NCBI GenBank assembly: GCA_027886185.1
Contig: WOAB01000109.1
Location: 8,908,501 to 8,972,500 of the forward strand
Direction: 5' to 3'
Source of the DNA: Rheum nobile
Lineage: Eukaryota; Streptophyta; Magnoliopsida; Caryophyllales; Polygonaceae
DNA length: 64,000 nt
In this document: piece by piece, positions 1 to 12,400 of the stretch
Layout: every line of letters begins with the position of its first letter
Position numbering within the stretch: position 1 is the first letter of the stretch
Position numbers and translations under genes: made by a program
Notes under the pieces: model-generated
Databases searched by the model: none
What the model was told of the DNA's origin: nothing
Seen by the model: the letters and a program-made list of their open reading frames with translations, nothing else

Positions 1-133
1 ACGCATGTTATTTCGTACGCGCTTTGAGTCATTTTCGCATGAGCACATATGTTATTTTCATGTGCACACATGCACACCTACGTTGTTTCACATGCACACA
101 TAGCACATAGTGCATTTCGTATGAACAAACATG
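1..133. repeat. ATGTGCACA-rich minisatellite, left flank
   Basis: Irregular units built on CATGTGCACA / CATGCACACA / TTTCGTATGA alternate through this stretch. The same motif family reappears at 14455-14640, on the far side of the CACTA region. I infer that it is the sequence into which the CACTA element inserted. No gene is seen. Confidence 0.5.
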
Positions 134-720
134 CACTACTGGAAACCTATCCTTTTTCGACACTTTTTGAAGCCATTTTAGACGCATAAAAGCGTCGACG
201 ATTTTTATCTCGACGTTTCCTAAAAGCTCCGATATTTTCGCCGCCACAAATTGTGCCGTCACCAAAATCGACATCATTATGCATGTGTCGCAACAACTAT
301 TGATGACGCTTTTTCATGAAAATGCACGCCTTAAGTGTGACGCCTATGACAGAAAAAAGTGTCGATATAGCCTTGGCGCCAATTCCAAGGCGATGTAAAC
401 AAGCGTCAAGAGTGGTTAGCCGCCAAAATCAGGCAATAGACGACAAGAAAAAGCGTCTAGAGTGGTTTTGGCGCCAAACCACAGGCGACGCAAAAAAACG
501 TCGAGACTGGTTAGCCGCCAAAAAGCAGGCAATTGACGACGAGAAAAAGCGTCTCAAATGGTTTTGGTGCCAAATCAAAGTTGTCGCAAAAAAGCGTCGA
601 GGCCGGTTTACCGCCAAACCCTGCAAGAAAGTGGACGAAAATAAGCATCTAGAATGGTTTGACGCCATTAATTTCAGTGTCGCTTGCATCACGCTTTTCC
701 ATGTCATGCCTTGGACGTAA
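134..720. repeat. CACTA terminal and subterminal repeats
   Basis: After the CACTACTGGAAA terminus the sequence is packed with AAAAAGCGTC and GACGC motifs in both orientations. From about 411 to 668 it forms two and a half direct units of about 96 bp, each with GGTTAGCCGCCAAAA, GACGACRAGAAAAAGCGTC and GTCGCAAAAAA blocks. Such subterminal arrays are where En/Spm-family transposases bind. The 134-codon open frame at 316-720 is made of these repeats (KKKRLEWFW-like periodicity) and is not a gene. Confidence 0.6.
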
Positions 721-1127
721 ATAATAATGTCATTATGTTAACCTGCCAATATATATATTCCAAATTAAGCATTGGAAGAGGAACAAAGTATAATCTTCTT
801 GATGTATCAAACAACCGAACACTAAACATAGACATTTCTAGCTAGCTAGACTTTCAGTACCTAAATAGCTATAATCATAAATATTTAAAAGATGCTATAG
901 ATATGAAAAACTAATGTTTCATAAAATCAAAGGCAACTAGGTTCTCATAACACATCTAGCGTGATGCTGAAGCAACCTTCACAAAACACATAAAACAAGA
1001 CCAACTCAATATAAAAATTAAGCATCAGTTAATACTACAAACCACTACTCATCTTTACTATAGATACTACTAAATTCAATTTCAGGGATAATAAATATAT
1101 AAACCAAACATTATCAAAAGTTGGATA
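721..1127. other. AT-rich non-coding stretch inside the CACTA element
   Basis: AT-rich sequence between the subterminal repeats and the last transposase exon. No open frame or repeat of note is seen. It is probably the 3' untranslated or spacer part of the element. Confidence 0.4.
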
Positions 1128-1958
1128 TTAAGAATCAAACCTGGGAATTTGTTGTGCGTAATGCAAGTTGAGCAGCCTCATAGAACTCATCTGAAACCTT
1201 TTCATTACAAATTGCATTAAGGCTTGTAACAAAATTTGATTGCTTTGATCAACCCTTGAATTACTTTGATCCATCTTTGCACGAAGGTCTTCATTTTCCT
1301 TTTGCATAATTGCCATCTTCAATTTCATATTTTCCACATCAGCAGAGTCGTTGATTACAGATGTAGACCCACCACATCCTCCTTTTCTCAAGATACTATG
1401 CACTCCAAAATTAGTGCTTTGTTTGACTCCAAACCCAAAACCAACTGGTCTCTTTGGATTTTCATCCTCATACATCAGCTTGTCAGATACATCATTCTCA
1501 ATCTATGTACGAGACTTAGAAGGTGAAGAACTACGAACAAGCTCTTCAGCTTCGGCATTAGCTTCTTCATGTGTTGAATGAATATAAACAATATGTGTTA
1601 ATGTAAATGTTTAAACAATGGAATTAAGATAATAAGCGGAGATAGAGATATCATTTACAAAATATGTACCAATAATTGTGAAGATATTGTGTTTTCAACA
1701 AAGCCTCCTCCAACCTTTGTGTGAGTCAATTGAAAGAATTCTAAATGGCTAGGCTGTTTTCCATTAGATTCAACCTAAAATAAATAAAAACTACTAAGCA
1801 CGTAATTGATAAATACCAGTTAATATAAATAAAACTGTTATATAATTAGAAGAAATTAATCATACAAAATCAGCTCGCTTATTAGCATAACTTGTACAAC
1901 CAGTAGTATGCACACGAGTTTGGGATGCTCGTGCCTCTTTACCATAGTTGGACAATTT
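1128..1958 (-). pseudogene. CACTA plant transposase, C-terminal exons
   Basis: Three minus-strand exon-like blocks can be read. The block at 1866-1958 is bounded by a TTTGCAG acceptor and a GTATGA donor, and encodes KLSNYGKEAR and HTTGCTSYANKRADF. The block at 1670-1774 (acceptor TAG, donor GTACAT) encodes ESNGKQPSHLEFFQLTHTK. The last block, about 1128-1580, encodes an acidic EEANAEAEELVRSSSPSK stretch, then VGFGFGVKQS and a coiled-coil-like tail (MQKENEDLRAKMDQSN). This order matches the C-terminal half of the plant transposase family Ptta/En/Spm (pfam03004 type), recalled from the family and not searched. An in-frame TAG just before the last 115 codons marks decay. The gene continues upstream at 8879-9083, beyond a 6.8-kb insertion. 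Confidence 0.65.
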
Positions 1959-2021
1959 CTGCAAAATTATAAATTGTTAAATCAATATATAATTGGCATA
2001 AGCATTGCTTCCTTTAGAAAA

Positions 2022-2580
2022 GGCAAAGGTTCTATACACTATAATTTTTTTCTAGGTACACTACAGTTTGAAACGCAGAAATCTTGCTTAAGCAAGAATT
2101 CTGCGTTTCAAGGCAAAATGTACCCAGAAAAAGCATTTCTGTATAAATTTGAAACGCAGGTATTTAAGCAAAATACCTGCGTTTCAATTTTTTATTTTTT
2201 TTAAACTGAAACGCAAGAATCTTGCTTAAGCAGGATTCCTGCGTTTCAAATATCTGAATTTTGAAAATATTACAGTTTTGAAACGCAAAAATCTTGCGTT
2301 TCACTAAAAAAAAATTTCCCAAAATTGCAATTTTTTTCCATAATCATATAGAGAATTTCAATACGAGTCCGTACATATAAAATTTGTCCAAAACGGACAT
2401 CGTTTGCCCCTCCAAAAGCCCAAAAAACGAAGTCTTCCTACACTTTTTTTTACAATTTGGTGCCCAGCATATAGGGCATTGTAGTGAATTTTTTTGGTAT
2501 TTTCGGCATTTTTCTACTATAATTTTGTATAAGATTTTAATACGAGTATATAACTATACGTTAGAACCATAATATATAAT
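2022..2580 (+). repeat. Left inverted arm of the foldback element
   Basis: Pairs with 8290-8847. Differences are few, apart from a 5-bp loss in the second palindrome module. It carries palindrome modules at 2068-2111, 2149-2187 and 2206-2249 and a half module near 2279, then a shared unique block (around 2380-2530, including CGTTTGCCCCTCC) before the AT satellite begins. Confidence 0.8.
2068..2249. repeat. Three palindromic modules, left arm
   Basis: Each module is about 44 bp, begins TTGAAACGCA, ends TGCGTTTCAA and is centred on GCTTAAGC, with a different variable segment between. The middle one (2149-2187) has lost five bases and is no longer symmetrical. The first and third have one to three mismatches between halves. 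Confidence 0.8.
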
Positions 2581-3120
2581 TATAGTATATAACTATACAA
2601 TATAACAATAGTATATAACTATACGATATAACAATAGCATATAGCTATAGTATATAACAATAGTATGAAATTATACGATATAACCATAATATATAACTAT
2701 TCGTTCGAACCATAGTATATAATTATACGATATAACAATAATATATAACTATACGATATAACAATAATATATAACTATACGATATAACAATAACATATAG
2801 CTATAGTATATAACAATACGATATAACAATAGTATATAACTATAGTATGAAACTATACGATATAACCATATTATATAACTATTCGTTAGAACCATAATAT
2901 ATAATTATAATATATAATTATAATATATAATTATAATATATAACCATATTATATAACTATACGATATAAAATTTGAATATAACCATAGTACGTTAGAACC
3001 ATAATATATAATTATAGTATATAACTATACGATATAACCATAGTATATAGTTATAGGATATAACGATACGATATAATCAAATTTGATATAAATATAAGAT
3101 ATAACCACAGTATATAACTA

Positions 3121-3313
3121 TCACCGTTCGCGAACACGTAAAAACATCTGAAGCACGTTGTCTGTATTTTATTTCACTGAGAAAAATGTTACAGATACAT
3201 AGCACATTACAGAATGTCTCAAGCTACCTGAATTAAATCCGACGTGCTAAACGGGCACTCGGGAAAATTCCAAAAATTCTCAAAATAACCTTACAAAAAT
3301 ACGGGGTATCACA
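3121..3313 (-). mobile_element. LTR 5'-end fragment inside the satellite
   Basis: About 190 bp of non-satellite sequence interrupts the AT repeats. On the minus strand it starts TGTGATACCCC then TTTTTGTAAGG, the same opening pattern as the LTRs at 27344 (TGTAATACCCC, TTTTTGGTAAGG) and 38298 (TGTAATATCCC, TTTTTAGTAAGG). It stops without the GGGGGTGTTACA end of those LTRs, so it is a truncated piece of a gypsy LTR. Confidence 0.5.
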
Positions 3314-3464
3314 GTTATATCCAATTTGGTTATATCTTATGGTTGTATCCTATAGTTATATACTGTGGTTATATCTTATAGTTATATCCAATTTGGTTAT
3401 ATCCAATTTGGTTATATCGTATTTTATATCATATAATTATATGTTATGGTTATATCTTATAGTT

Positions 3465-6400
3465 ATATCCAATTTGATTATATCATATCATTATATCATA
3501 TAATTATATATTATGATTATATCTTATAGTTATATCCAAATTGGTTATATCTTATGGTTATATCTTATAGTTATATCAAATTTGGTTATATCATATCGTT
3601 ATATCCTATAGTTATATACTATGGTTATATCTTATAGTTATATCCAATTTGGTTATATCATATCGTTATATACCATAGTATATAATTATAGGATATACCC
3701 ATAAGATATAACCAAATTGGATATAACTATACAATATAACCATAACTATAATATATAACCATATTATATAACTATAGGATATAACCATAAGATATAATCA
3801 AATTGGATATAAGTATAAGATATAATCATAATATATAATTATATGATATAACGATATGATATAATCAAATTGGATATAACTATAAGATATAACCATAGTA
3901 TATAATTATAGGATATAACGATATGATATAATCAAATTTGATATACATATAAGATATAACCATAGTATATAACTATAGGATATAACCATAGTATATAACT
4001 ATAGGATATAACTATAATATATAACCATAGTATATAACTATAGGATATAACCATAGTATATAACTAAAGCATATAACCATATGATATAACTATAGGATAT
4101 AACCATAAGATATAACCAAATTGGATATACCTATAAGATATAACCATAGTATATAACTATAGGATATAACCATAGTATATAACTAAAGGATATAACTATA
4201 ATATATAACCATAGTATATAACTATAGGATATAACCATAGTATATAACCAAAGGATATAACCATAGGATATAACTATAGGATATAACCATAAGATATAAC
4301 CAAATTTGATATAACTATAAGATATAATCATAGTATATAACTATAGGATATAACGATATGATATAACCAAATTGGATATACCTAAAAGATATAACCATAT
4401 TATATAACTATATGATATAACCATAGTATATAACTAAAGGATATAACTATAATATATAACCATAGTATATAACTATATGATATAACGATATGATATAACC
4501 AAATTGGATATAATTATAAGATATAACCATAGTATATAACTATAGGATATAACCATAAGATATAACCAAATTGGATATAATTATAAGATATAATCATAGT
4601 ATATAACTATAGGATATAACCATAAGATATAACCAAATTGGATATAACTATAAGATATAATCATAATATATAACTATATACTATGGTTATATACTATAGT
4701 TATATCGTATAGTTATATATATACTATTTCTATATCGTTCATTTATATACTATAGTTATATACCATGGTTATATCGTATAGTTATATACTATAATTATAT
4801 ATTATGGTTCTAACGTACTATGGTTATATACAAATTTTATATCGTATAGTTATATACTATAATTATATACTATAATTATATATTATGGTTCTAACGAATA
4901 GTTATATACTATGGTTATATCGTATAGTTTCATACTATAGTTATATACTATTGTTATATCGTACTGTTTTATACTATAGCTATATGCTATTGTTATATCG
5001 TATAGTTATATACTATTGTTATATTATATAGTTATATACTATAATTATATATTATGGTTCTAACGTATAGTTATATACTCGTATTAAAATCTTATACAAA
5101 TTTGATTATATCATATCATTATATCATATAATTATATATTATGATTATATCTTATAGTTATATCCAAATTGGTTATATCTTATGGTTATATCTTATAGTT
5201 ATATCAAATTTGGTTATATCATATCGTTATATCCTATAGTTATATACTATGGTTATATCTTATAGTTATATCCAATTTGGTTATATCATATCGTTATATA
5301 CCATAGTATATAATTATAGGATATACCCATAAGATATAACCAAACTGGATATAACTATACAATATAACCATAACTATAATATATAACCATATTATATAAC
5401 TATAGGATATAACCATAAGATATAACCAAATTGGATATAAGTATAAGATATAATCATAATATATAATTATATGATATAACGATATGATATAATCAAATTG
5501 GATATAACTATAAGATATAACCATAGTATATAATTATAGGATATAACGATATGATATAATCAAATTTGATATACCTATAAGATATAACCATAGTATATAA
5601 CTATAGGATATAACCATAGTATATAACTAAAGGATATAACTATAATATATAACCATAGTATATAACTATAGGATATAACCATAGTATATAACTAAAGGAT
5701 ATAACCATAGGATATAACTATAGGATATAACCATAAGATATAACCAAATTGGATATACCTATAAGATATAACCATAGTATATAACTATAGGATATAACCA
5801 TAGTATATAACTAAAGGATATAACTATAATATATAACCATAGTATATAACTATAGGATATAACCATAGTATATAACCAAAGGATATAACCATAGGATATA
5901 ACTATAGGATATAACCATAAGATATAACCAAATTTCATATAACTATAAGATATAATCATAGTATATAACTATAGGATATAACGATATGATATAACCAAAT
6001 TGGATATACCTAAAAGATATAACCATATTATATAACTATATGATATAACCATAGTATATAACTAAAGGATATAACTATAATATATAACCATAGTATATAA
6101 CTATAGGATATAACGATATGATATAACCAAATTGGATATAATTATAAGATATAACCATAGTATATAACTATAGGATATAACCATAAGATATAACCAAATT
6201 GGATATAATTATAAGATATAACCATAGTATATAACTATAGGATATAACCATAAGATATAACCAAATTGGATATAACTATAAGATATAATCATAATATATA
6301 ACTATATACTATGGTTATATACTATAGTTATATCGTATAGTTATATATATACTATTTCTATATCGTTCATTTATATACTATAGTTATATACCATGGTTAT

Positions 6401-8345
6401 ATCGTATAGTTATATACTATAATTATATATTATGGTTCTAACGTACTATGGTTATATACAAATTTTATATCGTATAGTTATATACTATTGTTATATACTA
6501 TAATTATATATTATGGTTCTAACGAATAGTTATATACTATGGTTATATCGTATAGTTTCATACTATAGTTATATACTATTGTTATATCGTACTGTTTTAT
6601 ACTATAGCTATATGCTATTGTTATATCGTATAGTTATATACTATTGTTATATTATATAGTTATATACTATAATTATATATTATGGTTCTAATGTATAGTT
6701 ATATACTCGTATTAAAATCTTATACAAATTTGATTATATCATATCATTATATCATATAATTATATATTATGATTATATCTTATAGTTATATCCAAATTGG
6801 TTATATCTTATGGTTATATCTTATAGTTATATCAAATTTGGTTATATCATATCGTTATATCCTATAGTTATATACTATGGTTATATCTTATAGTTATATC
6901 CAATTTGGTTATATCATATCGTTATATACCATAGTATATAATTATAGGATATACCCATAAGATATAACCAAACTGGATATAACTATACAATATAACCATA
7001 ACTATAATATATAACCATATTATATAACTATAGGATATAACCATAAGATATAACCAAATTGCATATAAGTATAAGATATAATCATAATATATAATTATAT
7101 GATATAACGATATGATATAATCAAATTGGATATAACTATAAGATATAACCATAGTATATAATTATAGGATATAACGATATGATATAATCAAATTTGATAT
7201 ACCTATAAGATATAACCATAGTATATAACTATAGGATATAACCATAGTATATAACTAAAGGATATAACTATAATATATAACCATAGTATATAACTATAGG
7301 ATATAACCATAGTATATAACTAAAGGATATAACCATAGGATATAACTATAGAATATAACCATAAGATATAACCAAATTGGATATACCTATAAGATATAAC
7401 CATAGTATATAACTATAGGATATAACCATAGTATATAACTAAAGGATATAACTATAATATATAACCATAGTATATAACTATAGGATATAACCATAGTATA
7501 TAACTAAAGGATATAACCATAGGATATAACTATAGGATATATCCATAAGATATAACCAAATTTCATATAACTATAAGATATAATCATATTATATAACTAT
7601 AGGATATAACGATATGATATAACCAAATTGGATATACCTAAAAGATATAACCATATTATATAACTATATGATATAACCATAGTATATAACTAAAGGATAT
7701 AACTATAATATATAACCATAATATATAACTATAGGATATAACGATATGATATAACCAAATTGGATATAATTATAAGATATAACCATAGTATATAACTATA
7801 GGATATAACCATAAGATATAACCAAATTGGATATAATTATAAGATATAACCATAGTATATAACTATATGATATAACCATAAGATATAACCAAATTGGATA
7901 TAACTATAAGATATAATCATAATATATAACTATATACTATGGTTATATACTATAGTTATATCGTATAGTTATATATATACTATTTCTATATCGTTCATTT
8001 ATATACTATAGTTATATACCATGGTTATATCGTATAGTTATATACTATAATTATATATTATGGTTCTAACGTACTATGGTTATATACAAATTTTATATCG
8101 TATAGTTATATACTATTGTTATATACTATAATTATATACTATAATTATATATTATGGTTCTAACGAATAGTTATATACTATGGTTATATCGTATAATTTC
8201 ATACTATAGTTATATACTATTGTTATATCGTACTGTTTTATACTATAGCTATATGCTATTGTTATATCGTATTGTTATATTATATAATTATATATTATGG
8301 TTCTAACGTATAGTTATATACTCGTATTAAAATCTTATACAAAAT
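3465..8345. repeat. AT satellite in three 1,628-bp higher-order units
   Basis: The basic motif is an 11-12 bp TATAACCATAG / CTATGGTTATA word with variants such as GATATAACCAAATTGGA. It is organised into three consecutive units of about 1,628 bp starting near 3473, 5101 and 6729. Matching landmarks recur at this exact spacing (4131/5759 and 5294/6922). Within a unit the word switches strand, so each unit can itself fold back. Open frames rich in Tyr, Ile and Leu here are translation artefacts. A further inverted stretch of the same word fills 2540-3120. Confidence 0.85.
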
Positions 8346-8847
8346 TATAGTAGAAAAATGCCGAAAATACCAAAAAAAATCACTACAATGCCCTATATGC
8401 TGGGCACCAAATTGTAAAAAAAAGTGTAAGAAGACTTCGTTTTTTGGGCTTTTGGAGGGGCAAACGATGTCCGTTTTGGACGAATTTTATATGTACGGAC
8501 TCGTATTGAAATTCTCTACATGATTATGGAAAAAATTGCTATTTTGGGAAAAAAAAAATTAGTGAAATGCAAGATTTTTGCGTTTCAAAACTGTAATATT
8601 TTCAAAATTCAGATCTTTGAAACGCAGGAATCCTGCTTAAGCAAGATTCCTACGTTTCAGTTTAAAAAAAATAAAAAATTGAAACGCAGGTATTTTGCTT
8701 AAGCAAAATACCTGCGTTTCAAATTTATACAGAAACGTTTTTTCTGGGTACATTTTGCCTTGAAACGCAGAAATCTTGCTTAAGCAAGATTTCTGCGTTT
8801 CAAACTGTAGTGTACCCAGAAAAAATGGAGTGTACTGAATATTTCCG
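8290..8847 (-). repeat. Right inverted arm of the foldback element
   Basis: Reverse complement of 2022-2580 with scattered mismatches. It preserves the three palindromic modules better than the left arm. Confidence 0.8.
8617..8803. repeat. Three palindromic modules, right arm
   Basis: Modules at 8617-8660 (three mismatches), 8679-8722 (perfect, 44 bp) and 8760-8803 (perfect, 44 bp). All share TTGAAACGCAG ends and a TTAA centre, but the segment between differs: GAATCCTGC, GTATTTTGC and AAATCTTGC respectively. In each case the opposite half has changed to match. Confidence 0.85.
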
Positions 8848-8878
8848 TTAGAAAAATAAAAGATTTGGATGTACCAAC

Positions 8879-9083
8879 CTGACTCTTCTCTGAATACCAG
8901 TACTCTACCAAACAGATCCAATTATCACGTGAGTGTCCAGGAGGTACATCATTGAGAATTTGTTCTTTTGTATTGGGTCAAATTTCATTGCTTTCAAACT
9001 ATATTTGTATTGCCTCCAATGTTTGCAACACGCATAAGGATTGCTCTATCATATATCTCTTCGTCTGGGATGACAAATTTGGA
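8879..9083 (-). pseudogene. CACTA plant transposase, middle exon
   Basis: The minus-strand exon is bounded by a TTGTAG acceptor and a CAG|GT donor. It encodes FVIPDEEIYDRAILMRVANI then, after one frameshift near 9010, LNDVPPGHSRDN, WICLVEYW and YSEKSQ, matching the central part of plant Ptta/En/Spm transposases. The following intron contains the foldback element. The preceding exon (13757-13990) is separated from it by the copia insertion. Confidence 0.6.
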
Positions 9084-9185
9084 CTACAACATGGAAAGTT
9101 CAGGTTAATCATATAATAAACAGTAATAAAAATAATAATTTGAAATAAAATAAAATTAGAAAGCCACGTACTCGAACTCTCTTAA

Positions 9186-9389
9186 TAACAACCTGAAAGT
9201 CAGTCTGCGAAATACTAGGAAATTTAGTCAAAGATCTTCTCCTAATATCTTGTTTAAGTGGCTAGGAATATGCTGTTAGTGCCACTATTTTTGCTGTGTT
9301 AGTTTGCTTTCTTTCTGTAATATATATAGCCTTGTATCTCAGTTGAATAACATACAGAAACTTTTTTACAGCATCTTTGCTTATTTACA
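9186..9389 (+). repeat. 5' LTR of copia element 1
   Basis: Starts TAACAACCTGAAAG and ends GCTTATTTACA, so the termini are TA...CA instead of the usual TG...CA. Both LTRs agree on this and the CTTAA duplications abut them. A TATA-like run lies at 9319-9330. The primer site TGGTATCAGAGCC follows immediately at 9390-9402. Confidence 0.9.
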
Positions 9390-9402
9390 TGGTATCAGAG
9401 CC
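9390..9402 (+). promoter_or_regulatory. Primer-binding site (tRNA-iMet type), copia 1
   Basis: TGGTATCAGAGCC directly abuts the LTR end. This is the standard plant retrotransposon site complementary to the initiator methionine tRNA 3' end, where minus-strand DNA synthesis begins. Confidence 0.9.
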
Positions 9403-9416
9403 TTAATTTTTTTTTT

Positions 9417-12400
9417 ATGGCCAATCCTTCCACAACACAACACCTTCTTACAACCGCTACTATGGATACTTCTCAAATTAATTTCCAGATCCCTACAATC
9501 TCCATCAAACTCGATCGAGACAATCACTCTCTATGGCGTACAACCATTGTTTCTGCTCTTGAGACCTTCGATCTCGAGTCTTTTGTCCTCTCACCAAATC
9601 CACCCCCTGAATTTCTTACTGCAACAGATGGCATTGTGGCCACTGATCCCAACCCTGACCTCATTCAATGGAAGAAGCGTGATCGGTTCGTTCTACTCTG
9701 GATCAAATCAACAATATCTGAACGAGCTCTTTCGATCGTTGCTCGCTCGACCTCCTCTCACTCTGCCTGGTTGGCGCTTGATCGCTCTTTTCAGGCGCAG
9801 ACTCGAGCCCGTCGGATGGCGATGAAGACCCAAATTCAGTCTCTTACCAAAGGGACGCTGTCAATGCTGGAGTACATTGAGAAGAAGCGATGCATCGCTG
9901 ATTCTCTTGCCGAGAATCTTCACCCGATCTCAGATGAAGACCTCATTAGCCACATCCTCGCCGGACTGGACTCCTCCTATAGTTCCTTCATCTCAGCGTT
10001 TATGATCAATTCTGACGGTTCCACAGTTGATGACCTTGTTGATCTATTACTTCAGGAAGAAGCCCAGTTGGAACAAGAGACTGCTCGCCAGGCCGCTGTA
10101 ATCTTACCAACTCCTCCGGCTCCTCCGGCTGCCAATGCTGCTGCTCGCCAGTCACCTCGCCCTCCTCAGAATTTTCAAAATCAAAATTCTACATCGCAGT
10201 CCTCGAACCAGAGCTCCTCATCCTCTGGCTCTCGCGGCAATGATCCCAGGCGCCGTCGTCTTCAATGTCAACTCTGTGGGTGTCCAGGACATGAGGCAAT
10301 TGATTGTTGGCAACGGGGAAATCAAACTGGTTTTCCTTCTCGTCGTCCTAATCCTCGTGCTCCGTCTCGCCAAGCCCACTCCGCTAGCTACAACAGTCCA
10401 TCCACTATAGATCCCTCTTGGTACTTTGACTCAGGCGCCACAGATCACGTATCTCCTGACATCGGGAAGTTGACTGTCTCCGATACCTATGTCGGCTCCG
10501 ACAAGCTTCAAGTTGGTAACGGTAATCAATTACCTATCTCTCATATTGGATCTTGTTCTTTGCCTAATCTACGTTTGCCAACAGTTCTTATTGTCCCTGA
10601 CCTCACCAAAAATATGCTCTCAGTTTCCAGATTAACTAAGGAGAATAATGTGTATATGGAGTTTTGGCCTCATTCCTGTTGTGTTAAGGATTTTCAGGGC
10701 AAGATACTACTCCAAGGACGCGTTGATCATGGCCTCTACTCTCTCTCAGCTCCTCCAAATAAGCGGACGTCCTCCTTGGCGTTAACTGGTGTTCGCACTT
10801 CTCTTTCCGGCTGGCACAATAGATTAGCTCATCCACATGAGCAAGTTTTGCGTCGCCTGGTCTCTAAATTTCAGCTTCCAATTACCTCAAATAAAACACC
10901 CTCCGTGTGTGAGCCGTGCCAATTGGGGAAGAGCCGCAGACTGCCTCTCTCTCATTCTCATACTTCTTCATCTAAGATCTTTGATTTGATGTATTCCGAC
11001 GTTTGGGGTCCTTCGCCTTTGTTTTCAATCAATGGACATCATTATTTTGTTCTATTTATTGATGATTGTTCTAAGTTCGTTTGGATATATTTTCTATCTC
11101 AAAAATCGCAGGTGCTATCCACATTTATCCAATTTCGCACTATGATCAAAACACAATTCGGCTGCGATATAAAAAGTCTTCAAACTGATTGGGGTGGCGA
11201 GTATAGAAATGTATCCACATATCTCAATTCGTGTGGCATTAATCATCGTATCTCATGTCCATACACACCTGAACAAAATGGTGCCGTCGAGCGTCAGAAT
11301 CGCATCATTGTCGAAAAAGGTCTAGCACTTTTGGCTCAATCCTCCCTTCCGCAAGAGTTTTGGGAGCATGCTTTCAAGACTGCCACATACTTGCATAACC
11401 GGACCATCACACCGACCCTAGCCCACAAATCCCCGTACTCCATTCTTTACCACAAAAACCCCGACTACTCGTTTCTCAAAACATTTGGTTGTCTTTGTTA
11501 CCCATTTCTTCGCCCTTACACCTCCACCAAAATGGACTTTCGATCCTTACCATGTACGTTCCTTGGGTATATCACTTCCCACAAGGGTTATCTTTGCTAT
11601 CACAAGCCCACATCCAGGTTATACGTTTCCCGCTTTGTTTTCTTCAATGAAGAGGTATTCCCATATGCTGCTGATCAACGCGTCCCGGCGCCACCGTCGA
11701 CTTCTGCTGCCCAGGACTCCAACAACACATCTTTGCTTGGTGCTGCCAGCTCCTTGCCCTACCCGCCCACTCCTTCTCACGATCCCCCAACTCCTACACT
11801 CCCTACTACTCCTGCAGCTTCCACCCGCTCACCCAGTCCCCACTACCAACAACCTACACTCAGTTCCCAAGCAAGACAGTCCTATCCCCGGCATTACCGG
11901 CCTGCTGACAACAACCAACACTCCATGGTTACTCGAGCCAACACCAACTCCCTCAAACCCAAAGCGCTCACTGCGGCTGTCCCCCATGACCTTAACAAAG
12001 ATCCCAAATCAGTTACCCAAGCCTTACAAATTCCTTGTTGGCAAACCGCGATGAAAGCGGAATTTGATGCATTAATGAGAAATAGAACTTGGTCACTTGT
12101 TATTCCACCTTGTAATGCTAATGTTGTGGGTTCTAAGTGGATTTTCAGGATTAAGAGGAACTCGGACGGTTCGATCGAGCGTTACAAAGCTCGTTTGGTG
12201 GCGCAAGGATTCAGTCAAGAAGCTGGGCTTGATTTCTTCGAGACCTTCAGTCCCGTAGTTAAGCCTACAACTATCCGCTTGGTGCTTTCCATTGCCCTCT
12301 CTCGAGGTTGGTTCATTCGCCAATTGGATATTAACAATGCATTCTTAAACGGCGATTTGTCCGAGGTTGTTTATATGGCTCAGCCACGTGGTTTTGAAGA

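Larger units (their letters stand above)
2022..8847. mobile_element. Mutator-like foldback element, non-autonomous
   Basis: Two arms of about 550 bp, nearly identical in inverted orientation, bracket a core of AT-rich tandem repeat. The ends read GGCAAAGGTTC on the left and, as reverse complement, CGGAAATATTC on the right, converging on TACACT. They are flanked by TTAGAAAA at 2014-2021 and 8848-8855; extending one base gives 8 of 9 matches, fitting the 9-bp target duplication of Mutator-like elements. No transposase or other coding frame is present, so it must move in trans. It sits in an intron of the CACTA transposase (exon 8879-9083 upstream, exon 1866-1958 downstream). Removing it rejoins the transposase sequence. 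It could instead be classed as a generic foldback element, since family assignment rests only on arm length and duplication size. Confidence 0.7.

Noticed and set aside
316..720. 134-codon plus-strand open frame
   Set aside because: It is a reading of the ~96-bp CACTA subterminal repeats (periodic KKKRLEWFW words), with an equal open frame on the other strand.
4131..7152. Tyr/Ile/Leu-rich open frames in the AT satellite
   Set aside because: They repeat at exactly 1,628 bp and are pure translations of an 11-12 bp DNA word.
2068..8803. CRISPR-like array from spaced repeats with variable middles
   Set aside because: The modules are plant-transposon palindromes in inverted arms, few in number and unevenly spaced. 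There is no cas context and the genome is eukaryotic.
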